Position numbers and translations under genes: made by a program | Part shown: piece by piece, positions 37,165-46,753 of the stretch | Position numbering within the stretch: position 1 is the stretch's first letter | How the letters are laid out: each line of letters opens with the position of its first letter | The notes under the pieces: model-generated | What the model was told of the DNA's origin: nothing | The model's database searches: none | What the model saw: the letters and a program-made list of their open reading frames with translations, nothing else | Source: Linyphia triangularis | Lineage: Eukaryota; Arthropoda; Arachnida; Araneae; Linyphiidae | Length of the DNA stretch: 64,000 bases | NCBI GenBank assembly: GCA_963978545.1 | Contig: OZ021732.1 | Coordinates: 18,645,521 to 18,709,520, forward strand | Direction of reading: 5' to 3'

Positions 37165-37866
37165 ATGCCGACGACTAGAGGAATGATGGAAGACCAAATG
37201 AAGCAGTTGATGGAAATGATTGCTGGAATAAAAGCCGGACAAGAATCCACGGCCGCTGAAATGAAAGCCGAAATAAAAGCCGGACAAGAATCAACCGCCG
37301 CTACAATCGCCGAAATAAAAGCCGGACAAGAATCAACCGCCGCTACAATCGCCGCTGGTCAAACCCGCCAAGAAACGACTAACGCCGAACTTGCCGCCGC
37401 AATCGCCGCCAGCCAAGAAGCAACATCGTCGGACATTAAATCTTTAGCCGCCAAGTGTGAAACAACATCTGCAGCAGTGAATGAAATCAAAGAAGAAATG
37501 AAGATAGAGCTAGCCTCAATGGTGGAATCAACCATAATCGAAACTACCTCAAATGTTCTGCAATCCGTGAAAGAAGAAGTGTTCAATGCAGTAAGGAAGG
37601 AAGTTGATGAAAAGTTTGAGGAGTTTAACGGCAAAGTAAACAACTTAGGAGACAAAGTTTCCACCTTGAAGGAGGAGCAGGAAAAGTTTCATGACGCTGT
37701 AGAAGAAAGACTACGGAAAATGGAAGCTCGCGAAGCTGTAACCTTTGCAACGCCTAATTGGGATAATGTTTCCACTCCATTCATTGCGCCACGTTCCAAC
37801 ATCAAAGTGGCAACTTTTGATGGGAGGTCGTCTTGGCGCGTTTATCAAACGCGTTATCAAGTTTGA
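37165..37866 (+). CDS. Gag, N-terminal part (frame broken)
   Basis: The ATG at 37165, 32 bp after the LTR, is the first in a frame of 233 codons. Residues 1-20 are Met-rich. Residues 22-63 hold three copies of a 14-15-residue repeat beginning IKAGQESTAA. Residues 64-195 are Ala/Glu/Lys-rich and look like a long coiled coil. From about residue 205 it enters the start of the conserved Ty3/gypsy Gag core (around FDGRSSWRVY) and then runs out of frame at the TGA ending at 37866. The core resumes in the +1 frame. Gag forms the cytoplasmic particle that packages element RNA; this break should prevent full-length Gag. Confidence 0.85.
   Translation: MPTTRGMMEDQMKQLMEMIAGIKAGQESTAAEMKAEIKAGQESTAATIAEIKAGQESTAATIAAGQTRQETTNAELAAAIAASQEATSSDIKSLAAKCETTSAAVNEIKEEMKIELASMVESTIIETTSNVLQSVKEEVFNAVRKEVDEKFEEFNGKVNNLGDKVSTLKEEQEKFHDAVEERLRKMEAREAVTFATPNWDNVSTPFIAPRSNIKVATFDGRSSWRVYQTRYQV
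37228..37353 (+). repeat. In-frame 42-bp repeats in gag
   Basis: Units encoding EIKAGQESTAATIA: two nearly identical 42-bp copies preceded by a variant 45-bp copy. Length is a multiple of three, so the repeats change protein length and not frame. Confidence 0.9.
37838..37861 (+). other. Frameshift site within gag
   Basis: GCGTTTATCAAA (37838-37849) is followed at once by GCGTTATCAAG (37851-37861), a near-duplicate. Here the open frame passes from phase 1 to phase 2, in the middle of the conserved Gag core. A slippage duplication is the simplest cause. Programmed shifting this deep inside gag would be unusual. Confidence 0.7.
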
Positions 37867-38542
37867 AATGATTGCTTCTGCAAATGGATGGGACGATACT
37901 TCGAAAGCATTCCATCTCGCGGCATCTCTTCGAGGTGAAGCTGCTGACATTTTACAGACGCTACCTGAAGAGAAGCGGGGAGAATTCGTGGCGCTGACAA
38001 GTGCGTTGGAGTTAAGGTTTGGGGAGCAGCATCTAAAGGATTACAACAGACTGCAATTGAAAGTGAGACAGCAGAAGACCAATTTAACTCTTCAAGAATT
38101 GGCATCGGATATAGAAAGACTGTCGCTCCTCGCTTTCCCAGACTGTCCCTCGGACGTACGAGATAACCTGTCTCTTCAGTATTTCGTGGATGCCATCAAA
38201 GATCCCGACATACAGCAAGCTACCAGGATGTCAGACAGCAAAGATCTGAAGTCCACCCTCGTCTATGCCATGAGAGTAGAAGCCGCACAGCAAGCTTCTA
38301 GAAAAGATCGGCGTTTCGTACGTGGAACATTGGCAGACGATTCCTCTGAACTTTTCACGAAGAAGTTTCAAGAACTGGAAAACAAGATGGAGCGAATTAT
38401 GAGAAATATTCCTGGCTCAAGTAATCGAAAAACTAGAGTGGTTTGTTGGCTCTGCAACCAGGAAGGACATTTCAGACGTGATTGCCCTGAATTGGACAGG
38501 AGAGGGGACAGACCCTCGTCCGAACCTCAGCATTTAAACTAA
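37862..38542 (+). CDS. Gag, C-terminal part with CCHC zinc knuckle
   Basis: This frame (open from 37745, but only meaningful after about 37862) continues the Gag core with FEMIASANGWDDTSKAFHLA, AASLRGEAADILQTLPEE and a helical LxLR-type region typical of retrotransposon Gag. The nucleocapsid knuckle CWLCNQEGHFRRDC (C-x2-C-x4-H-x4-C) spans codons at 38444-38485 and binds element RNA. The frame ends at TAA 38540-38542, immediately after the slippery heptamer. It has no start of its own in the conserved core, so it is read only if the upstream break is bypassed or an internal ATG is used. Confidence 0.88.
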   Translation, partial: FEMIASANGWDDTSKAFHLAASLRGEAADILQTLPEEKRGEFVALTSALELRFGEQHLKDYNRLQLKVRQQKTNLTLQELASDIERLSLLAFPDCPSDVRDNLSLQYFVDAIKDPDIQQATRMSDSKDLKSTLVYAMRVEAAQQASRKDRRFVRGTLADDSSELFTKKFQELENKMERIMRNIPGSSNRKTRVVCWLCNQEGHFRRDCPELDRRGDRPSSEPQHLN

Positions 38543-38575
38543 AGAGCGGCTATCTCGCGAGGCGGAGGTCGCCGT
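38533..38575 (+). promoter_or_regulatory. Predicted -1 ribosomal frameshift signal (gag to pol)
   Basis: TTTAAAC (38533-38539) lies in gag phase as T TTA AAC, the canonical X XXY YYZ heptamer, directly before the gag TAA. Six bases downstream a stem can form between GCGGC (38546-38550) and GCCGT (38571-38575), with alternative pairings inside the loop. The pol phase is exactly -1 and open from 38491, giving a 52-base overlap. Position, phase and heptamer agree; the structure is a hand-drawn candidate. Confidence 0.85.
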
Positions 38576-41500
38576 GTAGAGCAGGTGGTGCCCCACTCAG
38601 CCTCTATCACATCTCCTCCCTTCAAGGAGGAAACCATGGTTTATTCGTGGAGGGCAAGATCAATGGAACTCCCTGTCGTCTAATAGTTGACTCAGGGGCA
38701 AATGTAACCATCTTACGGACGGATGTAGCCCGGCGCCTGGACAGCCAACCTCTTTACACGGCGCCTTCAGTTTCACTACAAACTGTGACTGGTGACAAAA
38801 TTTCTGTGCATGGGAAATTAAATGTCAACATCTCTTTTGGATTTCACACCTACACTCACACCGTTTACGTCGCTGAAATTATTGACTCATGTATTCTGGG
38901 ATTGGACTTTTTAAAGAAAAATGGAATTACTTTGAATTTCGAGAAAGGCGAGCTTCAAACAGGGAAAGAAGAAGTTCCATTGTTCGGTTTGGACTCGGAA
39001 GAGCCGTGTGCATATCGAATAGTAGCTCTTGAAGACATCACCATCCCCTCCATGACAGATTTGGTTGTAAAAGGTTCAACAGAGCTCCCGAAGGCCTTCC
39101 GATTTGGAGTAACGGACTTCCCATCAGCGAATAGCGTCCCGAGAGGAGTGCTAGTAGGAGCGACGCTTGTGGATCTCTCTCAAGAGGTGGTGCATGTGAG
39201 AATGGCCAACATCGGTGATTCTAAGAGAGTTATCAAGAAAGGAGAAGAAATTGCCACTTGCACACCTGTTACAAGCATCGAACGAGGATCGAAGGAGATT
39301 CCGACCGCACCACCCGCGGATTTAGTGGACCAGCTTCTCGAAGACTCTCGGTTGGAAAGAAGGCAAGAGAAGATTGTCGGAAACCTTATAAAAGAATTTC
39401 AAGACATTTTCTCCATGTCATCGAAAGATGTAGGAAGAGCAGAGCTTACTCAACATCGAATCGATACTGGGACCCATTTGCCTATTAAACAACATCCTCG
39501 AAGACTTCCTTTCGCAAAACAAGAGGAGGTCGGGAAACTGTTACATGAAATGAAAGATAATGGAGTTATCGAACCCTCCTCAAGTCCATGGGCCTCTCCA
39601 ATCGTACTCTTTCGAAAGAAGGATGGTTCCACCAGGTTTTGTGTGGATTACAGGAAACTGAACGAAATTACGAAAAAGGACAGCTACCCTCTGCCAAGAA
39701 TTGATGACACTTTGGACACTCTATCAGGGAACCAGTGGTTTTCGACTTTGGATTTGAAGAGTGGATACTGGCAAGTGGAGATACATCCCGACGATCGTGA
39801 GAAGACTGCCTTCACTACCGGCCAAGGATTATGGCAGTTTCAAGTTATGCCGTTTGGCTTGTGTAATGCACCGGCTACGTTCGAGCGACTAATGGAGACT
39901 GTGCTTAGAGGACTTTCCTACGAGACCTATCTGGTATATTTGGACGATATCATTATCACCGGGCGGAGTTTTGATCAACACTTGCAAAATGTGAAGAACG
40001 TGTTCTTGAAGCTTAGGGAAGCCCACTTGAAACTTAGCCCATCAAAATGTAAGCTCTTTAGGCGGAAAGTCAGTTATCTCGGACACATCATCTCATCCGA
40101 TGGAGTAAGCACAGATCCAGCCAAGATCCATGCTGTGCAAATTTGGTCTCGACCGCAAGACGTTCATCAATTGCGAAGCTTCCTAGGCCTGTGCATGTAT
40201 TACCGTAAATTCGTGAAAGGTTTCTCCAAGATCGCCAGACCATTGCATCGACTAACAGAGAGCAAGCAGAAGTTCCTATGGACTGCCGACTGTGACGACT
40301 CCTTCAATCAACTGAAGAACGCTTTAACATCCGCGCCTGTTTTGGCTTTTCCCGATGTTAACAAGGACTTTATTTTGGATACAGATGCCAGCAATGAGGG
40401 AGTGGGCGCCGTTCTTTCCCAGGAAATTGAAGGACAGGAGAAAGTCATCGCTTATTTTAGTAAGAGCCTGTCAAGATCCGAGCGGAACTACTGCGTCACA
40501 AGAAAGGAGTTACTGGCAATAGTAAAAGCCGTTGAGCACTTTCATCATTACTTGTACGGCCGAAAATTCCTTTTAAGAACTGATCATGCGTCTCTGACTT
40601 GGTTGCTGAATTTCAAGAATACAGAGGGACAAATAGCAAGGTGGATTCAGCGCCTGCAGGAATACGACATGGATATCCATCACAGAAAAGGAACGTTCCA
40701 TGGGAATGCAGACGCTCTTTCTAGAAGACCATGTCCGGAGAACTGTCGATTTTGTTCCAATGCCGAGTCTAAGTTTGGGGTTAACACATCGGCCGTTCGG
40801 AAAATAACTACCAACTCAACTACTTCAGACTTGGACCCTTGGAGTGACCAGAATGTCCGAAAAAGTCAGGTCGAAGATCAAGACTTGAAACCTCTAATTG
40901 AATTCATGGAAGCAGCTACAGGAAAACCCAGTTGGCAGGAAATTGCACGCTATAGCCCAACAATGAAGAGATATTGGGCTATGTGGGACTCTTTGCACTT
41001 GAAGAAGGGAGTACTCTACCGTCGATGGGAGTCCGATGATGGCAAAAGCTTCCGGTGGCAATTAATCCTTCCAAGTTCTAGAGTTACCAACGTTCTAGAA
41101 GAACTTCACAGCAGTTCTACTGGAGGACATTTTGGTGTCACGAAAACTCTTCAGAAAGTCAGGGAGAGATTCTTCTGGGACAAAGCAAAATCCGACGTGG
41201 AGAAGTGGTGCAAGTCCTGTGATGCATGCAATTCACGGAAAGGACCGAAGACCCGAACTCGTGGAAAGTTGCAACGTTACAACGTAGGAGCACCATTCGA
41301 AAGAATTGCCTTGGACGTCTTAGGCCCCCTACCTCACACAACTAATGGCAACAAATACATCCTAGTTGTCATGGACTACTTTAGCAAGTGGCCAGAAGCA
41401 TACGCCATTCCGGACCAGGAAGCCACAACCGTAGCAGAAGTTCTCGTACAGAACTGGATCTCCCGATTTGGCGTACCCCTGCTGATACATTCTGACCAGG

Positions 41501-42144
41501 GGACGAACTTTAACTCTGCTGTCTTCACTGGGCTGTGTGACTTGCTCGACATGGAAAAGACTCGTACAACTCCCCTGCACCCACAATCCGATGGAATGGT
41601 CGAACGCTTTAATAGAACTATTCTGAATCATCTCTCCTTGTTTGTTTCCAAGAACCAGCAAGATTGGGATCAGAAACTTCCACTGTTCCTTTTGGCCTAC
41701 AGAAGTGCTACTCACGAGACCACCGGCTATACACCATCTCAAATGATTTTTGGAAGAGACCTTAGACTACCCTGCGACCTCCTCTTTGGACGACCACCGG
41801 ACACTCCTTCCTCGCCTGTCCAGTATCTAGATGATCTCCAGGCACGTTTGGAAGCCGTACATCGGTTCGCCAGAGAAAGAATCAACATCATGACGGAGCG
41901 CATGAAGGTCCGCTACGATGCCAAGGCCACGGAACGTTCATTCCAGGAAGGTGACAAGGTGTGGTTATGGAATCCTAAACGTCGGAAAGGACTCTCCCCT
42001 AAGCTCCAGACGAACTGGGAAGGGCCGTATGTGGTCCTTAAGAAGATCAACGACGTCGTGGTAAGGATTCAACGGACACCCTCCTGTAAACCTAGAGTTG
42101 TACATAACAATAGACTAGCCCCATATTATAGTAGAAGTGATTGA
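38539..42144 (+). CDS. Pol polyprotein (protease, RT, RNase H, integrase)
   Basis: Uninterrupted; no ATG near its start, so it is probably made as a Gag-Pol fusion. Numbering from the codon at 38647: aspartic protease DSGA at 15-18; reverse transcriptase with catalytic Asp369 (STLDLKSGYW) and YLDD (Asp433, Asp434); Ty3-type RNase H with Asp580, Glu621, Asp646 and Asp689; integrase with an HHCC zinc site (His821, His828, Cys858, Cys861), a D-x59-D-x35-E core (Asp890, Asp950, Glu986) and a GPY/F module (WEGPY near 1126). No chromodomain follows. All catalytic residues expected for the family are present, so Pol looks functional: it would copy element RNA in cytoplasmic particles and integrate the DNA in the nucleus. 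Confidence 0.96.
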   Translation, partial: LKSGYLARRRSPCRAGGAPLSLYHISSLQGGNHGLFVEGKINGTPCRLIVDSGANVTILRTDVARRLDSQPLYTAPSVSLQTVTGDKISVHGKLNVNISFGFHTYTHTVYVAEIIDSCILGLDFLKKNGITLNFEKGELQTGKEEVPLFGLDSEEPCAYRIVALEDITIPSMTDLVVKGSTELPKAFRFGVTDFPSANSVPRGVLVGATLVDLSQEVVHVRMANIGDSKRVIKKGEEIATCTPVTSIERGSKEIPTAPPADLVDQLLEDSRLERRQEKIVGNLIKEFQDIFSMSSKDVGRAELTQHRIDTGTHLPIKQHPRRLPFAKQEEVGKLLHEMKDNGVIEPSSSPWASPIVLFRKKDGSTRFCVDYRKLNEITKKDSYPLPRIDDTLDTLSGNQWFSTLDLKSGYWQVEIHPDDREKTAFTTGQGLWQFQVMPFGLCNAPATFERLMETVLRGLSYETYLVYLDDIIITGRSFDQHLQNVKNVFLKLREAHLKLSPSKCKLFRRKVSYLGHIISSDGVSTDPAKIHAVQIWSRPQDVHQLRSFLGLCMYYRKFVKGFSKIARPLHRLTESKQKFLWTADCDDSFNQLKNALTSAPVLAFPDVNKDFILDTDASNEGVGAVLSQEIEGQEKVIAYFSKSLSRSERNYCVTRKELLAIVKAVEHFHHYLYGRKFLLRTDHASLTWLLNFKNTEGQIARWIQRLQEYDMDIHHRKGTFHGNADALSRRPCPENCRFCSNAESKFGVNTSAVRKITTNSTTSDLDPWSDQNVRKSQVEDQDLKPLIEFMEAATGKPSWQEIARYSPTMKRYWAMWDSLHLKKGVLYRRWESDDGKSFRWQLILPSSRVTNVLEELHSSSTGGHFGVTKTLQKVRERFFWDKAKSDVEKWCKSCDACNSRKGPKTRTRGKLQRYNVGAPFERIALDVLGPLPHTTNGNKYILVVMDYFSKWPEAYAIPDQEATTVAEVLVQNWISRFGVPLLIHSDQGTNFNSAVFTGLCDLLDMEKTRTTPLHPQSDGMVERFNRTILNHLSLFVSKNQQDWDQKLPLFLLAYRSATHETTGYTPSQMIFGRDLRLPCDLLFGRPPDTPSSPVQYLDDLQARLEAVHRFARERINIMTERMKVRYDAKATERSFQEGDKVWLWNPKRRKGLSPKLQTNWEGPYVVLKKINDVVVRIQRTPSCKPRVVHNNRLAPYYSRSD

Positions 42145-42191
42145 ATTGCCTTTCCTCTTAAGGACTTCACTGCCCGGGACGTGCAGTCTTT

Positions 42192-42204
42192 AAGAAGGGG
42201 GAAA
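42192..42204 (+). promoter_or_regulatory. Polypurine tract
   Basis: AAGAAGGGGGAAA directly abuts the 3' LTR and would prime plus-strand DNA synthesis. Confidence 0.9.
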
Positions 42205-42671
42205 TGTTGCACAAATTGTCTGTATATATTGTAAATAGTGACGTATTATTTCAAAATTCTATTGTAATTTATTTTTATCCAATTTTATTTAGTAATTAAT
42301 AGCGATTATACAAGTTAGAAAAAGGTGGCAACACCTGAAGTAATCGAGACGTTTCGAGAAATTTCTTTCCGATGAATTGGCTGGAAATTTCGAGAATGTC
42401 TCACGCGCTTGCTTATAAAAAGACTGGAGAACTTGAAAGTTTTCAGATTGACTTCGGATTTCGTTGAAAGCTGATCGCTTTGTTGACCTATTGGAGTGCG
42501 CTTGTATAATCGCTGAATTCGAAGTTATTTTTGTTGAAGCTTGTGTTGAAGCTTGAGAGTAGTTAAACTGTTGCCTGTGAATAGATTTTTGTGAGTTTTC
42601 TGAAGAGAGAATAAATACTTTTAAACCGTGAAAACTGTGCCATCATTGCCTCAGCGGAAAAATTCATAACA
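42205..42671 (+). repeat. 3' LTR
   Basis: 467 bp, identical to the 5' LTR except TT at 42433-42434. The heat-shock pair is at 42353-42365 and 42384-42396, TATA at 42414-42420 and AATAAA at 42610-42615. It is followed by the ATAT duplication at 42672-42675. Confidence 0.97.
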
Positions 42672-42675
42672 ATAT

Positions 42676-42981
42676 GAATCAGTACGGAATATATTCACTG
42701 AGGTAATATCTAGTAGGTCACAGCAAAACTACCAAAAAGGGGGCAGACAAGCAATCTAGAGTACGATTGATAATATGAAGAAATCAATTTGATATATAAA
42801 ATGAGTTACAAGACACGCTCGGTATTTGAATTTAAGGATGACTAGCAATAAAAAAAAAAAAGTTTATATACTTGTTCAAAGGTCTGAATTATGGTATATA
42901 TTTGTGGTGGATAGGTAAAATATGAAAACATGCTGCCTTTGTAATTATCCCAGATTGTGTAAACAGTTAGAAGCCTAATAC

Positions 42982-43014
<33 letters not shown>

Positions 43015-43971
43015 CAAATACAATAGAATATTTCATTATAGAAGAAGGGGAATATGATCGATGACTTGTGGAACTCTTTTCAGCAATATAATAGCAAAAT
43101 TGTACGCTAAATGTTCAAAAAATGCATCTGATTCCCCCTATGTGCTATTGCTAGGAATTTAACATGTGGCGCCACACCGTCAATTAGAGCTGCAGAAGCA
43201 GGCTCGAGTAAACAACGGGGTGAAACGAGTTCGAGACGGCTGTCCTGATACTTATCCTTATCCATGCAACTTAATAGGCGGCATATGGTTACCCATATTC
43301 TTACTTTTTTAGGGGTAAGTTGCTAAAGTAGATCTCTATGATGGTTGAGCCATCTTCGGCGTCAAGTTAATTACAAATCTCTCACTACAGAGAAATTGTA
43401 GTGAGAGAACTGTTTACTAACTTTGCAATTTCTCATCTTGGCTTGGAGAAATATATCGGTCTAGAACGTAAATCTTCACTGGCATGTTTTTTCTCCTCTG
43501 CTATGCTAAACTCGATAGTCTGGTGACATTTTGTTATTATTGTTTTATAATCACTACATGTGACCCAAATTGTACTTACTTGGTATATGCGGTTATAAAA
43601 CAATTGTTGGTGCGTTTTTTAAGTGATAGCGACAGTCACGATGAAACTTGTTCTAAATCCATTCATTTACTTCAAAATGTCCCCAGCATAATTAAGCTTT
43701 AACCATTTGAAAAGGTTGAGTGTTAAAAATACCTATAATAGCTATGAATACTTTCTAACTATTTTTATATGAGTTTCCAATTATTGGAAGAAGAGTTTTT
43801 TTTATTTATTTTGTTGTTGTTGCTGAAATAGTAGTTTGAAAATTATTTTACAAAAGATTGGTCAATAAAACTAGTTTAAAAAGTATAAATCTCTATTTGA
43901 CGAGGTTGAATGCATGTATGATTGAATGGAGGAATAATGAAAGTGTTTTGTCAAATTACACTACAATATTA
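42676..43971. other. AT-rich gene-free stretch
   Basis: No gene was recognised. It contains a 28-base poly-A (42982-43009) and the stem-loop at 43378-43408. Confidence 0.5.
43378..43408. repeat. Perfect 12-bp stem-loop
   Basis: TCTCTCACTACA (43378-43389) and its exact complement (43397-43408) are separated by 7 bases. Function unknown. Confidence 0.8.
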
Positions 43972-44612
43972 GTCGTTGCATTCAAATTTGATATGGCGTT
44001 ATTCAACTTTTTAATATTTTCCCTCATTTAAATAAAAATGGTAAGATTAGATATATTTTTGGCAATCATTTTTACAAGTGGGGAAAAATACTCGAAATCG
44101 GCGATGTTATTCGATAAACGTTACATTCTTCTTCTTTGTGCTTAAAACGGATGAAAATCAATCATTGAGGGGTCATGCTCAAGGTCAGAAAGCTCTGTGT
44201 TAAAGGCATTTGATTTTCAACTTTTTATGCTTTTATCACATCTCTACGGGAATTTCGGAGGTAGGGATGCTCATAGCGATTTTAATCAAAATCGTTGGGC
44301 TCGTTTTTTAGTAATTGCTAAAAAAAACATGATTTTTTCATGATTTTTCAAGACTTTCAGCCTTAAGTGCATGCGCAATTTTAACGAAAATCGTTATGGT
44401 CCCATGGCCAACATTAACCCGTACACCCAAATTTGAACATCATAGGTCAATTCGTTCAGGAATTTTCTGATCATGTTCACACAGACACGCAAACAGACAT
44501 TTTCTCTCAACAAATTTTGAAATCAGGATGTTTCAAAACCTGAAGAAATGCAAAGAAATCGAAACCTTTTTTTGAGCGAAAGCAATACTTTTAGTGTCCT
44601 ATGCTAATATAT
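43972..44612 (+). repeat. Interspersed repeat R-B, copy 1
   Basis: Collinear and in the same orientation as 48541-49207. Shared blocks include TTTGATATGG.GTTATT, TTTGTGCTT.AAA, TCTGTGTTAAAGGCA, GGGAATTTCGGAGGT, ATTTTAACG, GGTCCCATGG and CACAGACAC.CA.ACAGAC. It ends near a TATACTTTTA-like motif. It is non-coding and the family was not recognised. Confidence 0.75.
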
Positions 44613-46706
44613 AGGTAATTAAAAGTAATAAGCTATTTCAGTTTTGATAAATAATTTTTCAATTAGTTAGTTCCAGCTAGTTAGTTTATTACAATATTTT
44701 AAGCTACTTAGTATTTTTTAAATGGCTGGTGTAAAAAAGTGATGGACATGGCATTTTTAAATGAAGGATGGTATATAAAAGTGTCTGTGAAGGCAAATAA
44801 AATTTCCAACTTTTAGTATGTTTAACAAATTAAAATAACATATATTGCAATAAATAGAGTTTTGATTGGTTTTTACTCTCAAATGGGATATCGTGCGAAA
44901 TATCACAATTTGCAAACTCATTTAGGAGTGAAATATAAAGATAATTTTTACGATTGCATTACTTTGAACATGTGTAGCATGGGAAAAGTAATTGAAGTAT
45001 TTAAGTAATCGAATTACTTGTGAAAAGTAACTTAAGTAAGGAAATGTAATTGAATTCAATTTAAATTTGTGAAATTTTCTTTCTTGGGAACCCGATCGTG
45101 CCACGTGAAATATATATTGGCATGCAAACCTTTAATTGTGCTCACATAGTTTTTAAAAACAATTGAATGTTTGAACTTCCAAATTCAAGTAACCAACAAT
45201 CAGAATTTAGAAAAAGATTAGGAAGAATACTTCTTTTTTTGTCATTTATTGAAACTATTTTTATTCATTTATCGAAAGTATATAAATTGCATAAAATACA
45301 TAACTAGAAGTTCTTCTCCTCAATGATTTCACTTTCTTTGCTTCGACATTTTAAGAATCTACTTTTACCATTAAAAAAATATCTACAGTATACTCTGATC
45401 TGAGTCTGAATTCTGAATATCCTACAATAACTGAATTCACCCGAAGGGGCTTCTGCGAAAACAACGAAATGCAGAAACTTATTCTACAGGAGTAGATAAA
45501 ACTCTTCTCTACCCAAATTCAGGCATTTTTAATTTTCTTCTAAATTTATGAAAATAAACCTCCAGAAGTAAGAAAAGTAAGGTCCCTCTGAGCGCAATAA
45601 TTCATTCGAAATTTGCATCATTCCTCAGGAAAAGTATGCAAAATTTAAGTCGGTCTAATTTCATTTTGTGAAATACATATTTCTGGCGGCTTCTTTTTTA
45701 AATTAACCAGGGAATATGATTCGAGGGTGAATAATTTCCAGATTTTGTTTGTTAAAAATTTATTACCCAGGAAATAAAATTCAACTGAAGAAAAAATATT
45801 GTTTATTAAGCTAGGGCAATACCGTAGAGCGTTAGAGGAATCTGCATATATTTAGAGGTTTATTAGAGGCATGATTTGTTTATTTATCTCGTATTTATAA
45901 TAAGAGCGTTATTACTATTTGCTTAATTTGGTAAGTCAGAAAATAAAATGTCAATATATTTTTCAGTTAATTTCAAATAAATAATTATGGCTAAGTAAAA
46001 TTTTTTTTAACTGGTTGGTAGAACAGTCGTTGACGAAATTAAAATTTTTAATTTCGTAATTTAAATATGAATTGTAATTTAATGTTTTTTGTTAAAAATA
46101 CAAAACGTATAGGGGGCTGAGCCTTGTTATTTCAAGGTGGATGTTTGATCTGGTGATTTAAGGTATACAATGTACAAACTTTATGACAATTGTGATAAAA
46201 CTCAAATTGCCGCCGTCTTTTATCGAGTAAATTATTTATTATTTAACAAGATTTCTCAATGTCACATTTTTCTATATTTTATTAAATATAGATGCATCAT
46301 TTATAGACATAAATAAGAAAAACATTGTAGCTACTATAAAGTTAGTTATTATTATTTTTTTTTTTAATTTTGTAACTAGACTAAAATTTTTTTTAAAGCT
46401 TTTTTAATTTGATTTCTATAACCACAACAAGCTTAAAAATTAAGTTAAAAGCCAATTATTACACAGATATATGTCATTCTAGTGAGCTCCTTCGCATGGA
46501 TTATACTATTTGTACTGAATAGCTATTTTTTTAATTGGTTGATTGAAACTGAAGTTACTTCTGGTGAAGAAAGTTTTAAAGTTAAAAGTAACAAATAGCA
46601 CACAAATAAAGTTTAAAGTTTGCTGTAGTGATAACCATCACTATTTACCTCCACAAAAATACTTATAAAATTGTTTATAACATAGTAACATAAGCTCCAG
46701 TAAACT
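44613..46706. other. AT-rich gene-free stretch
   Basis: No gene was recognised. A cluster of AAGTAATT/AAGTA motifs lies at 44985-45050. Confidence 0.5.
44985..45050. repeat. Cluster of GTAATT-AAGTA motifs
   Basis: AAAGTAATTGAAGTATTTAA, AAGTAATCGAATTACTTG and AAAGTAACTTAAGTAAGG follow one another. Such motif runs resemble subterminal repeats of some hAT elements, but no element ends were found. Confidence 0.35.
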
Positions 46707-46753
46707 AGCAGTCGTGAATATATATATATATAGTATATATATTCATGGCTGCT
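46707..46753. repeat. Hairpin around AT-rich core
   Basis: AGCAGTCGTGAATATATATA at the left pairs with the right arm ending TTCATGGCTGCT, 18 of 20 positions, over an AT core. It could extrude as a cruciform. Confidence 0.7.

Larger units (their letters stand above)
36666..42671 (+). mobile_element. Full-length Ty3/gypsy LTR retrotransposon
   Basis: A 6006-bp element with 467-bp direct LTRs (TG...CA ends), a 4-bp duplication, a primer binding site one base after the 5' LTR, gag, pol in protease-RT-RNase H-integrase order, and a purine tract abutting the 3' LTR. There is no env frame; only about 50 bp separate the pol stop from the purine tract. The integrase-last order and the RT/integrase motifs place it in Ty3/gypsy (Metaviridae). 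It resembles arthropod elements usually annotated as 412-like, but I cannot fix the clade. LTRs differ at 2 of 467 positions, so insertion is recent. Gag has a frameshift, so this copy may not be autonomous. Confidence 0.97.

Noticed and set aside
37359..38105. Minus-strand frames across gag, and 39450-41742 across pol
   Set aside because: They are shadows of the dense plus-strand coding region.
42145..42191. Possible env gene after pol
   Set aside because: Fewer than 50 bases separate the pol stop from the polypurine tract.
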